Source: CAWJMD01 sp963845675 (lineage in GTDB: Bacteria; Actinomycetota; Actinomycetes; Actinomycetales; CAWJMD01). Taken from it: a stretch of DNA of 64,000 bases. The translations under genes and the position numbers were made by a program. This document shows positions 1 through 8,474 of the stretch, one piece after another; position 1 is the stretch's first letter, and each line of letters starts with the position of its first letter. Below the pieces are notes generated by a model. It ran no database searches, was not told where the DNA came from, and saw nothing but the letters and a program-made list of their open reading frames with translations. The stretch is taken from assembly GCA_963845675.1 (NCBI GenBank), contig CAWJSX010000001.1, forward strand, positions 806,001-870,000, read 5' to 3'.

Positions 1-402
1 GCGGCAGATCTGACCCGAGATCGCCTCGCGGATCTCGTGCTCGTCCGGGTCGGGGTTGCGGTCGAGCAGCGCGCGGGCGGTCATCATCATCCCCGGGGTG
101 CAGAAGCCGCACTGCAGCCCGTGGCACTCCATGAAGCCCTGCTGGACGGGGTCGAGCTCGGTGCCCTGCTCGAGGTCCTCGACGGTGCGCACCTCGCGGC
201 CGCCGGCCATGGCGGCCAGCACGGTGCACGACTTCACCGGCTCGCCGTCCATCCACACGACGCACGTGCCGCAGTTGCTGGTGTCGCAGCCCCAGTGGGT
301 CCCGGTGAGCCCGAGGTGGTCCCGCAGGTAGTGCACCAGCAGGAGCCGGCCCTCGATCTCGCTCGTGACCTCGTCGCCGTTGACGGTCATCGACACCTGC
401 AT
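1..402 (-). CDS. 2Fe-2S subunit of a xanthine dehydrogenase/CO dehydrogenase-family hydroxylase (3' end missing)
   Basis: Small electron-transfer subunit of a molybdenum hydroxylase. It carries electrons from the molybdopterin subunit through two 2Fe-2S clusters to the FAD subunit. The N-terminal plant-type ferredoxin motif reads GCDTSNCGTCVV, and the second cluster motif includes CHGLQCGFCTPG, where the first Cys pair and CGFC are ligands. The ATG at 402 has GGAG about nine bases upstream and lies two bases after the stop of the FAD-subunit gene, so the two are co-transcribed. The reading frame runs off the window before its stop; about 134 residues are present of a usual 155-165. The large catalytic subunit should lie beyond position 1. 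The substrate cannot be told from this subunit. Confidence 0.93.
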   Translation of the reverse strand, partial: MQVSMTVNGDEVTSEIEGRLLLVHYLRDHLGLTGTHWGCDTSNCGTCVVWMDGEPVKSCTVLAAMAGGREVRTVEDLEQGTELDPVQQGFMECHGLQCGFCTPGMMMTARALLDRNPDPDEHEIREAISGQICR

Positions 403-404
403 GG

Positions 405-1283
405 TCAGCTCTCCTCGCCGTTGATGCGGGCGACCGACCGCCGCAGGGCGCGCCGGGTCAGCTCGTCCGCGAGGTGCCGCTTGTACTCGACCGTGCCCCG
501 CCCGTCCTCCGACGGCCGGCAGCTCTCGGACGCGATCGCCCCGGCCTGTGCGTAGAGCTCCTCGGACGGTTGCTGCCCGCGCACGACGTCCGAGATCGCC
601 TGGATGCTGGTGGTGTTCGGCCCCACCGCTGCGAGCCCGACCCGCGCGTCGGTGATGACGCCGTTGTCCATCCAGACCGCCGCGCCGGCCGAGACGACCG
701 CCCAGTCACCGGCCCGCCGCTCGACCTTCTCGTAGGCGCTGGAGCCACCGGCACGGATCGGCAGGCGCACCTCGATCAGCATCTCGGCGTCCTCGACGGC
801 GGTCTCGTACGGTCCGCGGTGGAACTCCTCCATGGTCACGACCCGCTCGCCCGCCGTGCCGCGGATGACGCAGGTCGCGCCGAGCGTGGTGCAGACGGCC
901 GACAGGTCCTCGGACGGGTCGGCCTGGCACAGCGAGCCTCCGAGGGTGCCGCGGTTGCGCACGACAGGGTCGGCGATGACGCGTTCGGCGTCGCGGACGA
1001 TCGGGAAGTGCGCGGCGAGCTCGTCGGACTCGAGCAGCTCGCGGTGCCTGGTCATCGCCCCGATGCGCACCTGGTCGGGCTCGACCGTGACGTACCCGAG
1101 CTCGTCGTGCAGGTCGTTGATGTCGATCAGGTACTCGAGGTTGGCCAGCCGCAGCTTCATCATCGGCAGCAGGCTGTGGCCGCCGGCCACCAGGCGGGCG
1201 TCGCTGCCGAGACGCTCCAGCAGGCCGATCGCGTGGTCGACGCTCGTGGCTCGCTCGTACTCGAACGGGGCGGGAACCTGCAT
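405..1283 (-). CDS. FAD-binding (medium) subunit of a molybdenum hydroxylase, CoxM-like
   Basis: Flavoprotein subunit of the xanthine dehydrogenase/CO dehydrogenase family, 292 residues, close to the usual 280-300. The FAD-binding signatures are AGGHSLLPMMKLRLA near residue 35 and GTLGGSLCQADPSED near residue 105, followed by the CO-dehydrogenase flavoprotein C-terminal domain. The start at 1283 (MQVPAPFEY) was chosen because GAGGAG lies six bases upstream; an ATG at 1313 adds ten residues without support. It sits directly upstream of the 2Fe-2S subunit. The order medium-small-(large) is typical of Cox-type operons. True CO oxidation would need the large subunit's active-site loop, which is outside the window. 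Confidence 0.92.
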   Translation of the reverse strand: MQVPAPFEYERATSVDHAIGLLERLGSDARLVAGGHSLLPMMKLRLANLEYLIDINDLHDELGYVTVEPDQVRIGAMTRHRELLESDELAAHFPIVRDAERVIADPVVRNRGTLGGSLCQADPSEDLSAVCTTLGATCVIRGTAGERVVTMEEFHRGPYETAVEDAEMLIEVRLPIRAGGSSAYEKVERRAGDWAVVSAGAAVWMDNGVITDARVGLAAVGPNTTSIQAISDVVRGQQPSEELYAQAGAIASESCRPSEDGRGTVEYKRHLADELTRRALRRSVARINGEES

Positions 1284-1485
1284 GCCCAGCTCCTCGCTGT
1301 CGGCGGGCGACATCGGCGGCGCTCGCGTGACCGCAGTCCAGCCTGTGCGCGAGGGTGCGTCAACGACACCTAAGGGATCGCTTAGATCGGACGCTCGACC
1401 CGGCCGGGTGTCGGCCGGACGACTTGGGCGGGAGGACCCGTTTCGCCCGTGGCTTTGGTCCCGGTACCGGTCGCGCGCCCCCACG

Positions 1486-1491
1486 TAGAGT
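1486..1491 (+). promoter_or_regulatory. -10 element for a leaderless start (TAGAGT)
   Basis: TAGAGT lies exactly six bases before the ATG at 1498 and no Shine-Dalgarno sequence is visible, so transcription should begin at or next to the start codon. The same arrangement occurs ahead of several other genes in this window. Inferred from spacing and sequence only. Confidence 0.6.
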
Positions 1492-1497
1492 CCGGAT

Positions 1498-2427
1498 ATG
1501 ACTCTGGCGATCGACGTCGCCGGGCTGGTCAAGACGTTCGGCCGGACCCGGGCCCTGGACGGGCTGGACCTGCGCGTGGAGCAGGGGGAGGTCCACGCCT
1601 TCCTCGGTCCCAACGGCTCCGGCAAGACCACGACGCTGCGCATCCTGCTGGGTCTGCTGCGGGCCGACGCTGGCACGGCGCGGGTGCTGGGGGGCGACCC
1701 GTGGGCCGACGCCGCCACGCTGCACCGCCGCCTGGCCTACGTGCCGGGTGACGTCTCGCTGTGGCCCAACCTGTCCGGCGGCGAGGTGATCGACCTGCTT
1801 GGCCGCCTGCGTGGGGGGCTCGACGCACGCCGCCGCGCGGAGCTGCTCGATCGCTTCGACCTCGACCCGACGAAGAAGGCCCGCACGTACTCGAAGGGGA
1901 ACCGGCAGAAGGTGGCGCTCATCGCGGCGCTGGCGTCCGACGTCGAGCTGCTGCTGCTGGACGAGCCCACCTCGGGCCTGGACCCGATCATGGAGGAGAC
2001 GTTCCGCCGCTACATCACCGAGCAGGGCAGCGGACGCACGGTCCTGCTGTCCAGCCACATCCTCGCCGAGGCGGAGGCCCTGTGCGACCGGGTGAGCATC
2101 ATCCGCGCCGGGCGGATCGCCGAGACGGGAACCCTGGACGAGCTGCGGCACCTGACCCGGACGTCGATCGTGGCCGAGCTGGACCTCGTGCCCGACGGCC
2201 TCGCCGACGTGCCCGGCGTGCACGGCCTAGAGGTCCACGACCTCCGGGTGCGGTTCGAGGTGGAGGCGCAGGACCTGGGCGACGTCATGCGCCGCCTGAG
2301 CGCCGCGGGCGTACGCACCCTCACCAGCAGGCCGCCCACCCTCGAGGAGCTGTTCCTGCGGCACTACTCCGATGACCTGGCGGCCGCGGACGGTGGCGCG
2401 CGCGAGGCCGCGGGAGCGCCCCGATGA
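1498..2427 (+). CDS. ABC transporter ATP-binding protein
   Basis: Nucleotide-binding subunit, 309 residues, of a drug or polyketide-antibiotic type ABC exporter. Walker A GPNGSGKTT begins near residue 38, the signature loop is the variant YSKGNRQKV, and Walker B with the D-loop reads LLLLDEPTSGLD. After the ATPase core comes a C-terminal extension of about 90 residues typical of DrrA/CcmA-type exporters. The TGA at 2425-2427 overlaps an ATG at 2424 (ATGA), so the next gene, the permease, is translationally coupled. The exported substrate is unknown. Confidence 0.93.
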   Translation: MTLAIDVAGLVKTFGRTRALDGLDLRVEQGEVHAFLGPNGSGKTTTLRILLGLLRADAGTARVLGGDPWADAATLHRRLAYVPGDVSLWPNLSGGEVIDLLGRLRGGLDARRRAELLDRFDLDPTKKARTYSKGNRQKVALIAALASDVELLLLDEPTSGLDPIMEETFRRYITEQGSGRTVLLSSHILAEAEALCDRVSIIRAGRIAETGTLDELRHLTRTSIVAELDLVPDGLADVPGVHGLEVHDLRVRFEVEAQDLGDVMRRLSAAGVRTLTSRPPTLEELFLRHYSDDLAAADGGAREAAGAPR

Positions 2428-4071
2428 CGACGGTCGAGGCAACGGCGCGACCTTCTCCCGCCGGCGGCGGCACCGGCCAGCCCGTTCACCGGAACCGGTC
2501 CCCTCGTCCGCCTCGCGCTGCGCCGGGACCGCGTGATCATGCCCCTGTGGGTCGCACTGTTCGTGTTCGTGGCCACGAGCTCGGCGGCGGCCGTCGACGG
2601 CCTCTACCCCGACACCGTCTCGCTGCGGGAGGCGGGGACCAGCATCAACGGCACGCCGTCCCTGGTCGCCCTGTACGGCCGGATCTACGACGAGACCTCG
2701 CTCGGGGCGATCGCGATGTGGAAGATGGGGGGAACCGGCGCCCTCCTGGTGGCCGTCCTGGCGATCATGCTCGTGGTGCGGCACACCCGCGCGAACGAGG
2801 AGAGCGGGCGCAGCGAGCTGGTCGGAGCCGGCGTGGTCGGCCGCTTCGCTCCGCTCACCGCTGCCCTCGTGGTCGTGGGCGGCATGAACGTCGCCCTGGG
2901 GTTGACGACCGCCGCGGGACTGGTCTCCGCCGGACTCCCCGCCTCGGGGTCCGTGGCATTCGGCGCCGCCTGGGCCCTCACGGGGATCTCGTTCGCGGCC
3001 GTCGCCGCCATCACGGCGCAGATCCCCAACGGCGCTCGCGCGGCGACCGGCCTCGCCGTGACGGTGCTGGGAGCGACGTACCTGCTGCGCGCTCTGGGCG
3101 ACTCGGCGGCCGCGGGGGGCCCGCGCTGGCTCTCCTGGCTGTCGCCGATCGGCTGGGGCCAGCAGGTGCGTCCGTACGCAGGCGACCGGTGGGGCGTGCT
3201 GCTGCTGCCCGCCGCCTTCACGGTGCTCGCGACGGCGCTGGCCTACCTGCTCGTCAGCCGACGCGACCTCGGGTCGGGGATGATCGGCGACCGTCTGGGC
3301 CGGCCGGAGGCTGCGGCGAGCCTCCGTACGCCGTTCGCGCTGGCCTTGCGGCTCCAGCGCGGGTCGCTCGTGGCCTGGACGCTCGGTGTCATGGTCGTGT
3401 CCTTCGTGCTGGGCAGCATCGCCTCCCAGGTCGGGGACTTCTTCAACACGCCCGCCGCGCGGGAGCTGATCGCACGGCTGGGCGGGCAGGACGCGATCGT
3501 CGACGCCTACCTCGCGACCATGATGGGACTGACGGGGATCATCGCGTCGGTGTTCGGGATCCAGTCCGTGCTCCGTCTGCGCGCCGAGGAGGACGGGATG
3601 CGCGCCGAGCAGCTGCTGGCCACGGCCGTCACCCGTCGGCAGTGGGTGGCCAGCCACCTAGCGATCGCGCTCGGCGGCGTGGTCTGGCTGCTCGCCGTGT
3701 CGGGGATGGTCGCCGGGACCGCGCACGCCGTCGCGCTCGGCGACGTGGGTCAGGTCCCTCGCGTGGTGGGGGCGGCGCTGGTCCAGGTCCCCGCGGCGAT
3801 GGTGCTGGTCGGTCTGACGCTGGCGGCCTTCGGCCTCTCCCCGCGCTGGGCCGGTGCGGGGTGGGGCGCGGTCGCTGTCTTCCTGCTGATCGCCGAGGTC
3901 GGGCCGCTGTTCGAGCTGAGCCACTGGGTCATGGACGTCTCACCGTTCACCCACTCACCGAAGCTGCCGGGGCCGTCGTTCAGCGTCGTGCCGCTGGTCT
4001 GGCTGACGCTGGTGGCCGCGGCGCTGGTCGTCTTCGGACTGGACCGGTTCCGCCGCCGCGACGTGGGCTGA
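2424..4071 (+). CDS. ABC exporter permease, 12-helix type; apparent frameshift near its N-terminus
   Basis: Integral membrane partner of the upstream ATPase, of the 'exporter of polyketide antibiotics' kind (about 530 residues, two halves of six helices). The long hydrophobic frame is open from 2428 to 4071, but its first usable start is the GTG at 2533, which lies inside the first transmembrane region. The conserved-looking stretch TGPLVRLALRRDR is encoded just upstream in the same frame without any start codon, while the coupled ATG at 2424 is in another frame. A single-base indel between 2430 and 2485 would join the two. Either the sequence has an error there or the protein starts at 2533 and is shortened. 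The membrane domain is otherwise intact. Confidence 0.8.
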
Positions 4072-4117
4072 GATTCGCGTCGTCGCCTCACGAGGCGCGG
4101 CGGGCGGGGGTCGCTCC

Positions 4118-4123
4118 TAGGGT
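4118..4123 (+). promoter_or_regulatory. -10 element for a leaderless start (TAGGGT)
   Basis: TAGGGT ends six bases before the ATG at 4130, with no ribosome binding site. Same geometry as at 1486-1491. Confidence 0.6.
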
Positions 4124-4129
4124 GAGGTC

Positions 4130-4798
4130 ATGCGCATCGCCATCGCTGGGGCCCACGGTCAGATCGGTCTGCGACTCGGACGGCTGCTCGCCGACCGCGG
4201 TGACGAGGTCGTCGGACTCATCCGCAAGCCGGAGCAGGAGGCCGACCTGCGGGACGCCGGAGTCGAACCGGCCGTCGTCGACCTGGAGTCGTCGTCCGTC
4301 GCGGATGTCGCCGACGCCATCGACGGGTGCGACGCGGTGGTGTTCGCCGCCGGTGCCGGGCCGGGCAGCTCGGTCGAGCGCAAGGACTCCGTGGACCGCG
4401 GCGCGGCCGTTCTGCTGGCGGAGGCGTGCGACCAGGCCGGAATCCGTCGGTACCTGCTGGTGTCGTCGATGGGCACCGACAGCGTCCGCGACGGCGCGAC
4501 GCCCGACGGCATGGACGACGTGTTCGTGGCGTACCTGCGGGCGAAGCTCGCCGCCGAGGAGGCTTTGCTCGCACGGGATCTCGACCTGACGGTGCTACGT
4601 CCGGGGTTGCTGACGGACGAGCGCGGGACGGGGAGGGTCACGCTGAAGGAGCACGTCGACCGGGGTGACGTGAGCCGCGATGACGTGGCCGCGGTGCTGG
4701 AGTCGCTGCTGGGTGAGCCGGGGACGGCCGGGAAGGTGCTGGAGCTGGTGGGTGGGGATGTCGAGGTGGCGGACGCTGTGGCGGCTGCCCGAAGTTGA
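4130..4798 (+). CDS. NAD(P)H-binding protein, atypical SDR family
   Basis: Rossmann-fold protein of 222 residues. The N-terminal dinucleotide-binding motif GAHGQIG begins at residue 7, and the central part contains LLVSSMGTDS, as in the SDR-a5/NmrA-like group (YwnB, flavin reductase-like). The canonical SDR catalytic Tyr-x-x-x-Lys is not in the usual place (YLRAKLAAEE is the nearest), so it may act as a redox sensor or reductase rather than a dehydrogenase. The gene stands alone with its own leaderless-type promoter. Confidence 0.85.
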   Translation: MRIAIAGAHGQIGLRLGRLLADRGDEVVGLIRKPEQEADLRDAGVEPAVVDLESSSVADVADAIDGCDAVVFAAGAGPGSSVERKDSVDRGAAVLLAEACDQAGIRRYLLVSSMGTDSVRDGATPDGMDDVFVAYLRAKLAAEEALLARDLDLTVLRPGLLTDERGTGRVTLKEHVDRGDVSRDDVAAVLESLLGEPGTAGKVLELVGGDVEVADAVAAARS

Positions 4799-4802
4799 TC
4801 GG

Positions 4803-5348
4803 ACGTTTCAGGTGCGCGCTCCCCCACCGGCGATCGTCGCGGAGGACCTCGTCGCGGTGTGATGCTGTCGGTCGAGGTTCCGCCTCGCGCCGCCTGGGCT
4901 GCTTGAGCGACGGGGGACAGAGCTGACCGGCCTGCTCGCAGATCCCGCACGATGTGATCTGGTGGAGGCGGAGGAACGCCATGTGGTCCCAGGCTCACCC
5001 GCCGACCAGCTCTGGCACAAGCTGGACCAGATTCATGGCATCGGCTGGGTCACCGCTGGGAAGCTCCTTGCCCGCAAACGCCCTCGGTTGATTCCGGTCT
5101 ACGACAACGTCGTACGTGATGTGGTTGGGAAGCCCGACTCCTTCTGGCTCGGCCTGCGAGCTGCTCTCCGCGCGGATGGCCGAGGGCTGCAGGAGCGCCT
5201 CGTCCGAATGAGGACCCAGGCCGAGGTAGGCGATGACATCTCCGCGATCCGTGTCTTCGACGTCGTCGCGTGGATGTCGGGAAAGGGTCTGCCGCGTGAG
5301 GCGGAGACCAGCGCGGTCGGACCTGCGGCCGAACCGACGTCCGTCTAG
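4803..5348 (+). pseudogene. DUF6308-family gene broken by two compensating frameshifts
   Basis: The readable C-terminal part starts at 4962 (128 residues) and contains KLDQIHGIGWVTAGKLLARKR and PVYDNVV, which I recognise as DUF6308. Upstream, related sequence continues: VAEDLVAV at 4836-4859 in the same frame, then MLSVEVPPRAAW from 4862 in a second frame, then LLERRGTELTGLL back in the first. One base seems lost near 4860 and one gained near 4905. The very N-terminus abuts the preceding gene and has no start codon. The 128-residue product could still be made from 4962, but its start has no clear ribosome binding site. Function of the family is unknown to me. Confidence 0.65.
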
Positions 5349-6841
5349 CGGCAGACGTCCCCATCCACAGTCCGTCTCGCGCGCGCGTCATGTCGACGAA
5401 GAGCTGCCGTCGCTCAAGTTCCAAGCGGTCGCGCTGCTCCTCCGCCTTCGCTCCGCGGGTGGGTCGCTTCGACGCGCCGCCGAGCTGCGGCAGTAGCACG
5501 TGCTTGAACTCCAACCCCTTGGCCCGGTGGAAGGTTCCGAGCTTAACCTTCTCGCATGGGCGACCGTCGTACTTGTCCAGGTGTACGTACGCCACCCCCC
5601 TCTGTGAGAGCAGCTTCGCGTAGTGATCCAGTACGGATGACGTGGCGGCGAGAATCGCGACGTCACCCAGACCGACTCCCACCTTCGCTCGCGCATCGCC
5701 CAAGGCGCTCAGCAGAGCTTGATCGTGGCTTGCCAGATCTCGTGCGTCCACCCGGATGGGCTGCGGTCCCTGACGCATCACCACCACGTCGCGCTGACCG
5801 GCCTCCTCGAGCTCGTCGAGATCGCTGAAGACGTCAGCCGCGACGACCTGCTAAGCCGTTTGCAGGATCTAGCGGTGTTCCGGTAGTTGTGCCTGAGCAC
5901 GGACGAGCGACCGCGACGTCTACTCCGGCCCACCCAACGTGAAGCCCCCGGGGTAGACGGTCTCTGTCCGTACCGATCAGCATGAGGCCGTCCTGTCGAT
6001 CACGACGAGGTGGTGCAGCATCCTCACTGCTACACACGAGAGGTCCTGCACTTCATCGACAACCACGAGCGAGTACCCCTCGATCGGTCGCTGCCGCAGC
6101 TCCCTCTCAGCGTGCATCAAGACGTCATTGAGGTCGTGAACGCCCAGCACCTGAAGCTGCTGCTGGTAGGCGACGTACAGACGCCACACCGCCTCGCGCT
6201 GGTCACGGTTCAACGGATAGCGACGTCCGACCGGTGAGGCCTGCGTCTCGTCGAAGCGTGTCAGCCGCGCCCCTTGATGACGCTGTCGATCTCTTCCTGC
6301 CAGTACGTCCACTCCTGAGGAAGTTTCTTGAGTGGGCCGGGTTTCCCGACCTGGGACCACGCGATGCGGTAGGCCTTCTTCACCGCGTTGAGGTCGATCT
6401 GCGGCTGGTAGCCGCGCTGGCGGAGCAGGTCGATGGCGAAGCGGTGCACGCTGACGAAGTCGACCCGATCGAGGGTGTTCGGCGAGAGCCTGCCGTAGTA
6501 CTCGCGCAGAACGACGGGCAGCGTCCGGACGAAGCTCGTGTAGAGCACCCGGCCCGGACGAGTCGACGCGAGGTACGCCGCTCGGTGCAGGCCCACGCGG
6601 TCTTGCCAGTACCCGCCGCGCAGCGCACCCGTGCTGGCCCGCTGAACGACCGCTGGACATGTTTGGCCTGCTCGGGGTGCAGGAAGGTCATCCAGTCCTC
6701 GATGGGCTGGGCCATGGCCGCCTCGAGGAGGGCCTGCTTCAGGTCGGTGTCGTCGATCAGAGCGAGCTGGTCACTCGCCGGCTGGTCGGCGGCCGCGGGC
6801 TCGTGACGCGGCCGCGGCACCTCGGCTGGAGGGGCGCTCAT
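5349..6841 (-). pseudogene. UvrD/Rep-like superfamily I helicase, multiply frameshifted
   Basis: Pieces of one DNA helicase are spread over several frames on the minus strand. Reading from 6841: an N-terminal segment with Walker A AAGTGKT (frameshift right after it, near 6598), then SFVRTLPVVLREYYGRLS and SVHRFAIDLL (6596-6261), then a segment with the motif II-like VVVDEVQDLS (to about 5995), then scrambled codons around 5880-5995, then GTFHRAKGLEFKHVLLP and FVDMTRARDGLW (motifs V and VI, to about 5370). At least five single-base disruptions are needed to explain this. The ATG at 6841 overlaps the stop of the NERD gene (ATGA), so the two genes once formed a coupled pair. No functional helicase should result. 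Confidence 0.8.
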
Positions 6842-7416
6842 CGGCGGGAACAGGGCCAGACATCGAGCGAGGAGGCGTCGATCTGCACTTCGCGCAGCCG
6901 GTCACCACGACGTGCGACGTAGCTGACGACGTCGTGCTCCCCGACGACCTCGATGCCGTTCAAGTCCTCGTGGACGCCTCGCTGTCCGGCCAGCACGAGG
7001 ACGGGGACCACTTCTGTGGGTGCCAGCCCAACTTCGGCCAGGTCGGTGCGAGTGTGCTGCACCAGATTTCGCATTCCCTCCAGCTCGTCGGTGACGTCGG
7101 CCTGACCGCGGAAGATCCGGCCACGGGCGATGGACACGTCCGCCCAGCACTTGGTGTCAACCACATACACGCCGCTCGGCCCGACGAGTACCAGGTCGAC
7201 GTTGGCCTTCTGCGACCCGGGCCATCGACGGTCCGTGAGCTGTAGGTAACCGAACGGCGTGAGCCTCGACAGCACCTGGGAAGTGCGCAGCTCGGTCTCG
7301 TTCGCCACCGTCATCCGACCGGCTAGAGCGCGCTGGGCGGCAGCCTGCTGCTCCAGCGCACGGGCACGCTGACGTGCTAGCTCGGCGCTCTCCCCTGCCG
7401 ATGCTCCCGCCACCAT
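6838..7416 (-). CDS. NERD (nuclease-related) domain protein
   Basis: 192-residue protein: an N-terminal coiled-coil stretch rich in Ala/Arg/Gln (residues about 8-45), then a NERD domain related to restriction-type nucleases. Visible core elements are VDLVLVGPSGVYVVDTKCW, where the D, the V-D and the K match the restriction-endonuclease-like D...(D/E)xK pattern. The ATG at 7416 has GGGGAG about eight bases upstream. Its stop overlaps the start of the broken UvrD-like helicase; NERD and helicase are often fused or paired in other bacteria. The frame is intact although its partner is not. Probably acts on nucleic acid; the target is unknown. Confidence 0.78.
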   Translation of the reverse strand: MVAGASAGESAELARQRARALEQQAAAQRALAGRMTVANETELRTSQVLSRLTPFGYLQLTDRRWPGSQKANVDLVLVGPSGVYVVDTKCWADVSIARGRIFRGQADVTDELEGMRNLVQHTRTDLAEVGLAPTEVVPVLVLAGQRGVHEDLNGIEVVGEHDVVSYVARRGDRLREVQIDASSLDVWPCSRR

Positions 7417-7507
7417 GACCGCTCCCCTCGTCGAAGCTGCTTCGGCACATCCTTGCTTCTCCTTTATCGCCCAGAGGTCAGGCTTAGATGGCAAGCTCAC
7501 GGTCGTG

Positions 7508-8422
7508 GTGACATGGGGGGCCGACCGGGATCTGGCGCTGCGGAGGGCTGCCATGGCCTGGCTGACGGTGCGCACGCACGACGGTCAGATTCCCATCGAG
7601 TCCGCCGACCTGCGTGACTTCCAGTTCGAGGGTCAGCGCATCCCCTTGATCGATGCCCAGCGCGGCATCCGCAAGCCAGCCATCCTTGAGTCGGCCCTCT
7701 CCATTAGAACGGTCTATCGCGCTGAAGGGTCGGCGCGCCCGTACGAGGACGGCGCCGGGCCGGACGGCCTCATCCGATACAAGTGGCGCGGCGAAGATGG
7801 CGACCACCCCGAAAACCGAGCCCTACGAGCCGCGATGAGGGCAGGGCTACCTCTGATCTGGTTCTTCGGCGTGGGTCCCGGGCTCTACCAACCCATCTAT
7901 CCCGTGTTCTTCCTCGCCGAGGAACCGGCGCAGCATCAGTTCGTCGTTGCCCACGAGAGCACGGCCCATGTCGTTCAACCGGGCAGCCCCGTCGAGGAAC
8001 AGATGCGCCGCTACATCCTGCGCGAGACCAAGCAGCGCGTGCACCAGCCGGTGTTCCGGGCCACGGTGCTGCGTGCCTACGGCACGCGCTGCGCGGTTTG
8101 CGCGCTCCGGCACCATCAGCTGCTGGACGCTGCGCACATCGTTCCCGACAGCGACCCGCGCGGAGTTGCCTCAGTTCGCAACGGGTTGGCGATGTGCAAG
8201 ATCCACCACGCCGCATTCGACGCACACATCCTGGGGGTTCGCCCTGACCTCGTCGTCCAGATCCGGACGGACCTGCTGGACGAGATCGACGGACCAATGC
8301 TCGAGTATGGGCTGAAGCGACGGCACGGCGAGCGCCTGCTCACGATCCCGACGGTGAAGAGTGAGCGACCGGATCCTGAGCTACTCGAGATCGAGTACCA
8401 GAGGTTCTTGAACGCCTCGTAA
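7508..8422 (+). CDS. HNH endonuclease family protein
   Basis: About 304 residues. The C-terminal half holds the HNH motif: CAVCALRHHQLLDAAHI, then RNGLAMCKIHHAAFD, with the two CxxC-type zinc cysteine positions (the second reduced to one Cys), the catalytic His of DAAHI, the Asn and the last His. The N-terminal part (ALRRAAMAWL, PQRGIRKP-like segment, LSIRTVY) is typical of the restriction-like HNH family near defence genes. The start is uncertain: adjacent GTG codons at 7505 and 7508 fit the family's N-terminus, whereas the open frame reaches back to an ATG at 7415 that would overlap the divergent NERD gene. A DNA-cleaving, possibly modification-dependent, nuclease is inferred. Confidence 0.82.
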   Translation: MTWGADRDLALRRAAMAWLTVRTHDGQIPIESADLRDFQFEGQRIPLIDAQRGIRKPAILESALSIRTVYRAEGSARPYEDGAGPDGLIRYKWRGEDGDHPENRALRAAMRAGLPLIWFFGVGPGLYQPIYPVFFLAEEPAQHQFVVAHESTAHVVQPGSPVEEQMRRYILRETKQRVHQPVFRATVLRAYGTRCAVCALRHHQLLDAAHIVPDSDPRGVASVRNGLAMCKIHHAAFDAHILGVRPDLVVQIRTDLLDEIDGPMLEYGLKRRHGERLLTIPTVKSERPDPELLEIEYQRFLNAS

Positions 8423-8474
8423 GTCACGGCGGAACGGGAGGCCGCCTGTCGGACCTCTGGGGCACACTCGCAGC

